NCBI RefSeq assembly: GCF_008831285.2
Contig: NC_045139.1
Location: forward strand, 23,046,412-23,106,411
Direction: 5' to 3'
DNA: 60,000 nt
Source of the DNA: Nymphaea colorata
Taxonomy: Eukaryota; Streptophyta; Magnoliopsida; Nymphaeales; Nymphaeaceae
Position 1 is the stretch's first letter; every line of letters starts with the position of its first letter. Position numbers and translations under genes: made by a program. Below are positions 26,301-38,300 of the stretch, piece after piece. Below the pieces are notes generated by a model. It saw only the letters and a list, made by a program, of their open reading frames with translations, was not told where the DNA came from and ran no database searches.

Positions 26301-29300
26301 AGAATAGTCGTGGGAGGTCTTCTAGTGGGAAGAAGCCCATGTCTGATGTCACTAATCCTAATGGGGGAAAAACATCTATCTCTACTGATCCGATTCGTGA
26401 GCTTCGTGCATACCTAAGCCAAATTGAAACTAGTTAGGTTGAGGCATTAGATGATGTGAGAGTTAATCGCACCCTTGCTATGTCTGGAGAAAAAGGTAAT
26501 TATTGTATGGGAGAATGGATTGTTGACAGTGGTGCCACCCACCACATGACTGGCAATCCCATGTTTTTTCATGAGTATAAGCTTTCGTCCAGGAAGGAAC
26601 GGGTTTCACTTGCCGATGGTTCCTCTATCTCTGTAGTCGAGAAAGGAAGTCTCTCACTTTTAAACAAGTTCTTAGTTCACAATGCTCTACAAGTTCTTCA
26701 TCTTCCTTTGAATCTTTTTGTCTGCTAGTAAGATTACGAAAGAGTTGAATTGCGAACTTACTTTTTTTTGTGAATCGTTGTGTTTTGCAGGAGTTGGTAA
26801 TGGGGAAGAGGATTGGGATTGGTTTAGTTTCTGATGGACTATATCGGTTACCCATGCATGTTGCCACAACTCTCATGACGGCGGTTAGCAAAACAAGGAA
26901 AAGTAGAGATGACACCCTTCAGTTGGTTTTATGTTGGCATGAACGCCTTGGGCATCTTCCTTTTGGAATTCTTGGACAGTTGTTCGCTGACTTATGTTCT
27001 AGTTTAGATATGACTATGGTGTCTTATGATGTATGTCATTTGGCTAAATATGTTAGGGCTTCATACCATGTTTCTACCAATCGTTTTAATGAAGTTTTTG
27101 CTTTGATCCATTCTAATGTGTGGGGGCCTTCAGGAATTCCTTCTTGTCATGGTTTTCAGTACTTTATAACTTTTATAGATGATTGTTCTCGTAACACCTT
27201 TGTATACTTACTGAAAGATCGTAGTGAAGTGCCTAATGTCATAGAGACCTTCATCCTTCTTATGAAAACTCAATTTGGAACCTCTCTTAAGACTTTTCGG
27301 TCTGATAATGCTCGTGAATATATGTGTCATTTTGTTGATAGTTTTTTTCAAAAAAGGAGAATTGTTCATGAGACATCTTATAGTTATACCACACTTCAAA
27401 ATGGGGTTGTTGAACGAAAAAATCACTAGTTATTGAATGTGACTCGAGCTCTTCTTTTTCAACGTCATGTCCCAAAGAAGTATTGGGGGAATGTTGTGTT
27501 GACCAGTGCGTATCTAATTAATCGTATGCCTAGTCGTGTGTTAAAAGGGCAGACGCATCATTCTATGTTACCAGGGAGTTGTCAACCTTTCTCTCTTCCA
27601 CCTAGAGTTTTTGACTGTGTCTGTTTTATTCACAATCACAGTCCTAATATTAAAAAACTTGATCCAATGTCGATTAAAGATGTTTTTCCAGGTTATTCTC
27701 CCACTCAAAAAGGATATAAGTGTCTAGACCTTTCCACTGGTCGTGTCTATGTCATCAAAGATGTCACCTTCCTAGAACACACTTCCTATTTTGGTGAGAA
27801 TTCTCTTCCAGGGGAGAGGTCAACAACAAGAGAAAAGTATTCTCCAAATCAAAAAATTCAGTTTATAGATTTTTTGGAGTAAAAAAAGGAAGAAATTCAG
27901 GTTATAGACCTTCTAAGAGCACAATAAGAATGATGGTTGCTCAACTGGGAATGAGGAGGAACATAACTGCTTGTTTGGGCAGGTTTACTCTAGGCAAAGA
28001 TTGCCCACAGCAGAGCCCACTGGTGAGGTGACTGGTGACAAAAGTCCTACTCCCCCATTCCTAACGCTACTCCTTCCCTGGATGACCCAAGTTGTGCTCA
28101 GGAAATGTCGGTTGAAGATACTCAGACAGAGGTTGAAGATGAAGAGTTACCCATTGCTCTTAGAAATGGTATCAGGTCATGTACTCAACACCCTATTGGT
28201 AATTTCATATCTTACTCTAAACTGAGCAAGAACTATAAATGTTTTATATCGTCTCTTTCTATAGTTGTGATTCCCAGGACTGTTACTGAGGCTCAGAGCA
28301 ATTTCAAGTGGGCTCATGCGATGCAAGAAGAGATGGAAGCACTGAACAAAAACAGAATGTGGGAGGTCGTAAGACGTTCACTTAAAGGCTATTGACAGGA
28401 TTTTATGTTATTTGAAGAGGGGTCCTGGCAAGGGCCTCATGTACATTAAGCAAGGCTCTTTTGAGATTGAAGGGTATTCCGATGCTAACTGGGCAGGATG
28501 TGTGGACACCGGGAGATCCACCTCAGGTTACTATATTTACTTAGGAGGAAATTTCGTAGTGTGGATAAGTAAGAGACAAGATGTCTACTCTCGCTCGAAT
28601 ATAGGACTGTGGCCATGGGAGTCTCGGAGTTGCTGTGGTTGAAAGTGCTTTTGGTTGACATAGGAGTCAAATCTAAGGATCCAATAAAGATGTATTGTGA
28701 TAACAAGTCGACAATCAACTTAGCCAACAACCCTGTGCTACATGATAGAACAAAGCATGTGGAAATTGATCGTCATTTCATTCGAGAGAGAATTGATGCG
28801 AAGGAGCTTGTCCTACCCTACATGAAGACTGAAGACCAAACAACTAATGTACTCTCCAAGGCCTTGCCGTCTATTTCGTTTGAGAGGAATGTATCCAAGT
28901 TGGGCATGTTCGATCTTTATGCCCAACTTGAGGGAGAGTGTTGACGTGTATCTGTGTTCGGGTCCGGGTCTGGATCCTGTCCGACCCGTTGTCTTGATGT
29001 ATTCCTTTTTAAGTATCATGTAACCCTTTTTTTCATTCGAATGAAAAATTAAGATAGAGAGAGGTACCAGCAGCTAGTAGTTCCCTTCCTATCACAGTCA
29101 AAAGAAGGTTTTTCATCTTTGCTGAAGCATAATATAGTGCCATGGTCGCTACTACTATGCAGACAGTGTGGTTAAGGAGATTATCACGAGATATGACAAT
29201 ACATCTGATTGAACCTGCTACATTGTGGTGTGAGAAAAAGAGTATACATTGCTTGCAGCCACATGTTTTATGAGTAAACAAAGCGCATTGAGATGAACTA

Positions 29301-32300
29301 AAATTAAGTTAAATAAGAATATTTTAATCTGGCCTAAGTCACTTTAGAGTTCTACCTAACAGATTTTTTCACCAAAGCAATTTGTTTTCCTGGATAATCT
29401 CCTTAGCCACACTATCTGCACAGTAGTAGCGACCATGGCACTATATTCTGCTTCAGCAAAGATGAAAAACCTTCTTTTGCTTCTTTTCGGCAATCTTTCA
29501 GTCATAGCACCATAAGATCCATGATTCAGGTCCTCGAACAATAGGGATTATGCATAAGGGCTTCATAGAATCTTGACAGTCATATTCTATGAAGACAATC
29601 ACTGGTCCCACTTGGACGGAATCCTGAATACCTTGAACACAAGTCTGAAAATTTGAGTCTAAGGCCAGATCCAGTTACATAAAACAAATATCCAACAAAA
29701 TCTTAGCAGCAATCACCAAAATACGAATTCTCTGCAGCTAAAACAGACTTTTATGAACTAAATAGCAGCAAGCTGCTTCATACCTGTGGCGTATCCCTGA
29801 ATCAATACCCCAGAAACATATATGGGTAGGAATATTGACAAGTCCTGTCACTTCAGCAGGCTGCAGAGAAACGCCTATGAGATGGCGTCCCAATAAACAA
29901 ATTCTTGCATATGTTAAATAAAACATCTTATAAATTTTCAGCTTACCTGGCAAACCATGGCTAGAAGTTTGTTTACTTCACCACAAGCTGATGCCATTTG
30001 GTCCATCACTCCACACGGTGCACCAACTACAAAGTTCTCCACCTGTCAAAATTTTGCATAGGATTACACAGTTCTCTTGGTTCAGAATAAAAGGTGATTC
30101 ATGGGGTTGGAAGAGCAACATAAAGTGCAAAATCAATTGGGGTAAGGACCAATGTGGTGAGCAGGAAGAGGAAAGTCAACTGAATTGTTGGTGTAGTCTC
30201 TAGGTATGGAAAGTTTGAAAATCTTGTCTGAAAAATGTCCTTCAAAAATGGAGTGAAAGAAGCTGAAGTCAACAAGATGATGGATATACTGGCAATCAGA
30301 TACATGATGAATGCATTCCAACAAACCTATGTTACCAAATATTTATATGGATTTTGCAGAAAATGTGCTGATGCTACATTCAGAAGAAGAATATCAAACA
30401 CGAATGAATTTGGTGGATTTACATTCTCCCTAAAATCAATGACATGGCCAATGTTGTAAAAGGCGTATCGTAATGTGTATCGGTTGGGCCAACCTACACA
30501 CTGTATCGTAATGTATTGTAAATGTAGTGTACCGTATCGTAAATTAATATTTTACTTCATAAAAGATTTTTAAAAATAAAAAAATAAAGAAAATTTTTTT
30601 AAAAAATCGGTAAAATCAGGAAAAACAAAGAAAGTTTCGGAAAAAATGTGTTCAACATAAAAAAGACTCATCACATCATTCATAAGCCATAATATATTAA
30701 CAACACATTTAGAGATGAGAAATAAGAAATTATAATAACATAATAAGCGTCTATCACAACTTTAATGTTTAAACTTTAAAAGTGTTTTAGATTACATTAC
30801 AAGTTCACAACATATAATATATCATGATTATCATCACTCAAGGTCTCATCATCCCCATGGGCCATGAGTAAACCTTCTTCTCCACCAGTGAGTTCTCCCC
30901 TAAACCAATGATTTATCACATAAATGGGCAATTTTTGTAGAAAAGCTACTAAAATTTCCTCCTCTTACAACTTTTAGACATGTTTGGAAAGAAGAAGCGA
31001 GCGGTTCTTTTGTAAAAAAAATACAAAAAATTCATTTTATCCTTGTATCATACAATACAGGGGTGTATTGACCGTATCGTATGATACGGCCACTGTATCG
31101 CACAATACACATACGATACACAAGTATATCGTGTATCGTATAGGTTTTTCAAATTTATACGATACGGGCCTATATATCAGCCGTATCATATGATACAACC
31201 CCAGTATCACACGATAAACCTATGATACACGTGTATCGTGTATCATAGGTGTATCGTATAGGTTTTTCAAACTTACACAATATGTATCACACAATACGGA
31301 CCCGTATCATGCGATACAGATAACACTGGACTTGCCAGCTTATCAAGAATCCCTGTTATGGAAATTGTGGAGTCATTGGGATCTGGCAGCTGATTTGACT
31401 CAGTTGTACAATTTGACTCAGTTGATTAGAAAGGACTATAGCGATGAGATCTTAACTTGGCCAGGCTCTTCATAAGCACCCAATCCCAAGACAAACTGCA
31501 AGTGTTCCTAAAGCAAAACTCTTAACTTGGCCAGCCTCTATTTCATTTATAAATACCGAATCCCAAAACAAACTGCAAGTGGTTCCTAAGGCAAAGTACA
31601 TGTAATTGTGTCCTGAAATTTAACTTCCCCATTCATATAATGAGTCCATCAAACCACAGAATTCTAAAAAATTAGTACACGGGGAAACTGTCTACAAGGT
31701 TTAGATGATGCCCTTACCTTTTGACACAGCAGGGCAAGATATCTTGGTGCAATTTCCAGTCCTGACAAAAAAAAGAATTGCAAAATCAAACCCATAGATA
31801 CGTTGAAGAAGCTGAAAAGTGTAGACAAAGGAATGACCCTATTCAGAAAAAGGCAGACATCAATGCACAAAATGCATTCATAGATGCAAAAAAGGTGAAT
31901 AGGCAATCTAGTTAATAAAGTAAAATCCAGCCTGCCATGAAAATGTTAAAATACTATGTCATGGCTGCCTCGGGGCCAAAAGCAATTTGGCAATTTGTAA
32001 TAAAATATTAACTTCATCGTGTTATATTTTACCACTGCAGTATTCCAATCTTACAAACATGTCTGATCATTTTGCAACTTGCTATATAAAGACTAACATA
32101 TTTTAATAGGAGAAACAAAAATGCATTCAGTTACTCAAGGAAACAATAATGGTGGCCATAGATAGGCCCCACATTGATCACATCTTGCTCAAATGCTGGC
32201 ATGTGCATAATTTGAAGCCTTGAGGACTCAACAGAAACTGAGCTAGAACTAGCATTGTGTAGCTCCGCCAGATTAGATCAAGTTCCTCTCAGAAAATCAA

Positions 32301-35300
32301 AGCATCCTGAGTTCTTCCGAAACCAACCCCGCTGGTTTTTCCTGATTTCTTACCATCAATTGTAAGTCACATCCAGGATTTCTGTTTAAAATAATAGCAA
32401 TAATAATTGAAAAGTGTTAGCATAATCTAATTGTGTTCGTATAAAAATCACTATAGATTAAAACAAATCCCTAAGTTGCTTCTACCATATCTAGCAAGGG
32501 CTCAAGCTATGTCACACGGACACTGCATTTTCAGTGCAGCACCCCAAGCCAGTCAATGAGAATTGGGTGCGGCTGATAGAAACCCAACCAAGATTGTCCG
32601 ATTTTGGTGCGCACCTAACTCAGGTCAAACGTGAGTCACGTGCGGTCAACTGTGTCAAGTCTACATTTGTCCGTTTTTAAATTTTTTTTATCATTTGTAA
32701 GCCTGGCCGTCGAGCCGAGCCGGGCCGGGCCGCCGGCGGCCCGGGTCCGGGTCCGAGTCGGGGCCGGCCCGGATAAGCGGCCTGGCCCCGCCCGATACCT
32801 CTATGTCTCCACCTCCCGCCCTCCGTCCCGCGCTCCCCCTCCTCCTCCGTCTCCCTCTCCCCCTCCGTATCCCGCTCCTCCTCCGTCTCCCTCTCCCCCT
32901 CCTCCTCCGTCTCCCGTTCCTCCTCCGTCCCCCACCCTAATCTCTGATAGCCCCACCCTGCGCCGCTCCACCATCGAAAACCTTGGGCTGCATCCTTGCC
33001 CGCAACGATCTTGTCGCCAGATCGCCGCCAACATGCTTGACGGCTCCGACGCCAGGTCGGCAGGTTGAGCGCCAGGTCGAGACCGTCGGGGAGGGGGAAA
33101 AGGAGTCGGCGAGGGAGAAAAGGCGCCGTGGTGGGAGGAGGAGGAGGAGCGCGGCCGCCGGAAAGGGGGAAAGGGGGTCGGCCGTCGGCGAGGAGGAAAG
33201 GGGGTCGGCCGTCGGTGAGGGGGAAAGGGGGTCGGCCATCGACGAGGGGGAAAGGCGATCGGCCGTCTGCCATGAACGTCGGGGCGGGCCAGGCCTGGCC
33301 GGGCTGAGCAGCCCGACGGGCCGGATCGGGCAGCCCTTACCGGGCAGGCCCAATACCCACCCCTAATCATTTGTTCACAAAAGAAAAGGGGATTAGGGCT
33401 TCGACTTAGTCGAAAGCCCTTCGTTCACCCTTGAGGTACGTTGCTATTTTGTGTGTGTCCTGGCGATCTTCACAGTTTTCCAGCAATATGAGACCGGTAT
33501 GCTATCTTCCGACAACCAACGGCAATCTTCAACTCATCTCTAGCACAAGTTAGCCGGCGCAAGACCATCTGGTCCATCTCTGTTTGGCGTTTAGAAGCGC
33601 TGGCCGCTGGGTCTCCACCCAAATGTGTCAGAAATCGGCTACGAGTCTGCGATCCATCTAGTCACTTCTTGTTGCCGCTTGCGTGTTTGTCTTTCATTGT
33701 TGTTTCTCTTTAATTTGATTATTGTTTTTGTCGACTTTATCTTTTGGGAATGATGGCTGAAACTTTGGTTGGCATTTGCTCATATTTGCAGCGCGTTTTA
33801 CTATTTTTCAGTTCTTTTTTGTAATGTTCAGGATTTAATGATTATTTTCTAAAATGTGGAATTGTTTGAACTTTGATCATTGTTTTCATGGTACACACTA
33901 TACATGCTTGAGTTTGGCTGTTAAAGTGTTAATGTTTTTCACCTAGATCAGTTTTTTGTTTTGATGTCTTTTTATAGGGTCCATAATTTGATTTGTTTTA
34001 CTACAATGACTGTTAGCGCCGAATGTTTGAAGCATATTGTAAACATTTACTCATTTGCCATTTACTGATTTAGATTTTAGTATTTTACTTAGCACCGAAT
34101 GTACATAGTGCAGATTTGCTAAGTCACATGGGTACAGGTACGGGTGCAGGTACGGGTACGGACTATTTTCAAAAAACTTGGGTGTGGAGGTACAGCAGTG
34201 CACATACACACACACATATATATATCAAAAAATTACAAACAGAATAACATATTCACACACATATATATATAAAAAAATTACAAACAGAATAACATATTCA
34301 TAAATCATGATCCAAAATTTATAGATACTATCATACAATGCAAGCACACATGGAAAAAAAACACAAAAAGAGATGATCTGCCAAACAGATAGAAAATGAA
34401 AATCGTGTTATTGGAAGAAAGTTTTAAGGAGGAAGGGGAAAACCAAAACTCCAAGAAATTCACTTGCAACAATCTGCAATATACAAAAGGACACAAAAGC
34501 AACGATTTCAAACATGACCCTTTTCTCACGGGACAAAATCAGCACACAACTGGTTATTAGACCAAAGACGCACAGCAGGTTCTATCTACAACTATCAAAA
34601 AGTGCCGTTGTGACCAATAATTCCATGTTAAGCATTACGAGAAAAGAGGAACCACAAATGAAACCAGGCAAAGAAGGAACAAAACCAGGAAAAGCAAGAA
34701 GAGGGAAAGGATTGACATTAAAAACTGAAAAAAAAAACAGAAAATTGCATTTAGCCAAGTTCAGGAACTAAGAAATCAACCGAAATGCTAAATCTCGTAT
34801 GTTAAAACCCCTAAAACCCTACAAAGAACCCAACAGAAAGTGAAGGTAAGAAAACGAGTCAATCCCCTTAATGATAAAGCTGAAGACCTTCGAAAACAAA
34901 TATTGGAGCGGGAAGAAGGGGGAAAAAGTAAAGTCAAAGCTCGGAGGGAACTGGAAGATCTTTCCTATGAAGGTGGGAATGAAAGGAAACTCACTATGGC
35001 TCTTGGCCCAGACAACGTCCTAGGCATAGGGGAGATCAGAGCAACAGGGAACTGCCTAGACGACGCACGTCCTGGACATGCTCTGCGCTCAGGTGCGCTT
35101 CAAGTCAGATCTTCGATGGTTTCAATGAAACACTAATGGCATTGGTTGATGGTGCTCGCTAGTGGGTTATCTAGGATTCTTTCAAGCGCCCCGCTCCACT
35201 CCACCTCGAACGTCGAGCCGTGAGCGCGGTGGGAACGGGCTTCCCAAAAAGCCAGGCCGGGCCGGGGTCAGCTATCTGTGCAGATAGCTTCACTTAATGG

Positions 35301-38300
35301 TGCTCGCCAGCCCGCCCCTCATTAGAAGTGTTAATAAGTAGGCTTGCATGCGCCTTCGCCACTTCAAACAAACATCCCAGGCCTCTTTTTTTTGTGACGA
35401 CAGAAGATTCAGGTTTGCAGCCATACCTTTGAGAAGGGCCGATGAAGAAGCGGGAGAAGGGATATTTTCAAGACACAGGCATGAACATTAACCGGTCAAG
35501 AATGATTACAAAGGCATAAAACAGAAAACGGAAGCACAAAAAATGAAAAAAGGAGCTCGATCTTCACAAAACAAACAAGATTTTCAACAGATGAAACCAA
35601 AAGCTGCATCGGAAAACCCTAAAAACCTTTATCTTCATCATTTGACGTTCGCCTCTCGCCGTTTGCAGTTCGCCTCTCGCCGTTCGCAGTTCGCCTCTCG
35701 CCGTTCGCCGCTCGCCGGAGTGGAGAATCGCCTCCCGTCATCGGTCTCGGTGAAGACGAGGTGAAAAGAACCGTTGAGGCTTAATGGTTACGATATTTTT
35801 AACATGAAAAATGTAAACCACGTTAAATTGTAAATCACGTTAAAAACCAAAAAAGGTCGAAATTGGACTCAGTCAACTTTGACCGAGTTCGAAAATGGTC
35901 GGATTCGACCTCGGGTACGTTGACCGTACCTGACACGATCAACGCCGCACCCGTACCGATGCGACACCGGTACGGTGCGGGTACTGCTCTTTTGGAGCAG
36001 TACCTGTGTTACATAGTAGATTTGTAATTTTTTTTTTGTTTATAAACAATTTTGTTATGTGTGTGTATAATAAATAATAATAATAAATTAATAATAATAA
36101 TAATAAATTACCCTCGCTGCACTACCGCACCTAATTTTTTTGGAATGTGCCGCTCCGTCACCCGCACCCACACCCCGCACCTATGTGACATAGGGCTCAA
36201 GCTGCATTTATTAGCTTTCAATTTGTAAGTCTGACTCACATTTAACCACTTCAAAGGGTCAATTTGAGTTTACCATTGATATTGGTGATGATGCTGTCAT
36301 TGGAAAAGATAGCTATTAACATAGCATAACAAAAAGTTATCAGCAGGCATAAGGAAAAGAGCATGTTTGAAAAATTTAAAGCAAAAACATACCATGGGCT
36401 GCAGCAATGGCAGACATGGTGGCAACTTCAATAGCTGCAGAAGAAGAAACACCTTTTCCTTCTGGAACTGCTGAAGAAACCTGCAAGTTATCATGTAAAT
36501 AAGTGAACCTTGTGGAACTTCTGAAAATTAGTACACATTTATCTGGAGAGACAATAGCGCAATTATCAGCGGAAAAGGATTATTTTCTAGAGAAAATAAA
36601 ATATGTGATAAGTGCAACAACCATTCTTATGAGAGTCGTTATATATAACCAAATACGACAAAAAGCTTAAAATGTTGGCTATTGGCCAGGGTAGATCAGG
36701 AACACAAAAAATTGAGAGAAGGTTTAGTTTATGCAGCAGTGCAACAATGGGTTTTCACTACAAAAAAGGACTAGAAACAAAATGCAGGGAATGCAAATGA
36801 AGTACTCTCTTCGAAATTAATATGAAGTCTACAGGACACCAATCTCAGATGCATCAGCCAAATTGTTCTATTCCATGAGAAGCCTATCTAGCCTTGCACT
36901 AATTTTCACTGCCTACAATGACACACAATCTGAGGTCCTTTAGCGCAATCTAAGCCATAAAGAAAAAGAAATGGCTCCATGAACCTTGAAACATTTCATT
37001 CCCAAGTTGTTAACCAAATAGTAAGTTATTTTAGATGTCATAGTGAATGACATTCCAAAATGCCATTTACTTTCTTTAAAGAATAGAACTGTATGACAGA
37101 CAACTCTGGTTCTGAGATTGCATAATAATATCATTTATGGTCTTTATGCATCTCATCACAAGGACTTTAACAGCTTCCAATGGAAATAAAGTTTTTGATG
37201 TGTATGACTGGTCTGGAGCCATCAGAATGATTTAAAAGTAGGAATCCTGATTCCTAGCAGTTGAAAACAGAATTCATTTGGAAATACCCAGTTCCAATCA
37301 AGGAAAATATAGCAATTCCCAATGTTTTGTTAAATTAGCCTTGAAATTATCACTAATTGTTCAAAAAAACAGATATTTCAAAAAAAAAATTAATTATGTT
37401 AATTGCCAAAAAAGGGAGTATTCTTTTAGTATGAAAATTGGATATTTTCTTCCTTCAGAAAAACACTGAAAATAAATATTGCATTAACATAACGACCTTT
37501 TTTGCCTAAAATAATCCTTTTTATATGAATTTTAAGTCCATGTTGTTAACTTTGTATTATCTTTTACTGTTTCTACCCTCCCCCCAAACAAAAAAAGAAG
37601 GAAAAAAAAAGTGTATAAAAAAGTGAAGCAGAAGGGAAAGTTCACTCTCTCCATTAACATTTTTCTATTCAAAAGTGATGGCATGCAGCTTGCCCATGTC
37701 AAAGATGTTCAATCTGTACCCAAGTTTTAGCTATACCCAAGCAAAATATGTTCAGCAAAAACCCAGGAGAAATCCTTCTTTATGACATCAGCCAGGTACT
37801 AGATTAGTAGTGCCTAAGCACAAGCATTAACCACAATGAAGTAGTCAGAGACCCTCCTTCACTGCCAGGAAGGCTTTTATATTGCCTAAAACAACTGTTT
37901 TTATAAATTCATCATGTATGATCTAAATACTCAGATCCAGCTAAATAGACATGGCTGTTTAACTTAAACATCAAATGGCCTACATAAACCTGGTTTTCTC
38001 CCTTGCAGATGAAGTTTATAGAACCAGAACTTTGGTAAGTTCATAAACACTATAGGATGAAGAAGAAATTATTTTTAAAGGCCAAAAAGACAAATTAAAG
38101 CACCTAAGATTTTAATCCAAATTCTACCCCAATTCCTATGCTAAAAACCCTAATCACCAAGCCAGCATGCATGTCATCAGGCGAAATGAAAATCAGAAAA
38201 GAATGTTATACCAGAATGCTAATGCTATCATTAAATCGCACACCCAATTCAGTCATCAACACAACAATTGCCCCAGCAACATAAGATGCCCACCTGAAAT

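Larger units (their letters stand above)
23559..29080 (+). mobile_element. Copia element C, decayed, right LTR truncated
   Basis: Left LTR 23559-23797, primer site TGGAATCAGAGCC from 23798, gag-pol in fragments, polypurine tract ACTTGAGGGAGAG before 28939, and a right LTR that breaks off near 29080 after about 140 bp. The reverse transcriptase core is deleted, the gag zinc knuckle has lost its last cysteine, and a 1-kb LTR insertion splits gag. It runs opposite to ARA1. Confidence 0.9.
7370..29783 (-). other. ARA1 giant intron (22.4 kb) with nested retrotransposons
   Basis: Bounded by the GTATGA donor after the exon ending at 29784 and the TTGCAG acceptor before the exon beginning at 7369. 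The split serine joins in frame. The intron holds at least six copia elements or fragments, hAT-like pieces and an inverted repeat, all described separately. Confidence 0.92.
34119..36016. mobile_element. hAT-like element with CTATGTCAC-type ends
   Basis: 1898 bp. Left end CTAAGTCACATGGGTAC, right end (complement) CTATGTAACACAGGTAC, flanked by 8-mers CAGATTTG (34111-34118) and TAGATTTG (36017-36024). The interior holds 45-bp and 21-bp tandem repeats and a GC-rich patch near 35180-35330. No transposase recognised. Confidence 0.75.
31762..36392 (-). other. ARA1 intron (4.6 kb) with two insertions
   Basis: Holds the GC-rich insertion at 32699 and the hAT-like element at 34119. Sequence at 31800-32680 and 33380-34110 shows no gene. 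Confidence 0.85.

Noticed and set aside
30235-30459. 74-codon plus-strand frame next to the exon at 29947
   Set aside because: Lies in an intron and runs into the transposon start; no family match.
32631-33370. Several long overlapping reading frames on both strands in GC-rich DNA
   Set aside because: Low-complexity Pro/Arg/Gly translations of a repeated GC-rich insertion; no domain.
34840-35136. 98-codon charged frame within the hAT-like element
   Set aside because: No transposase motif and no similarity I recognise.
36751-36770. CACTACAAAAAA, resembling a CACTA end
   Set aside because: Single end only, no partner in the intron.
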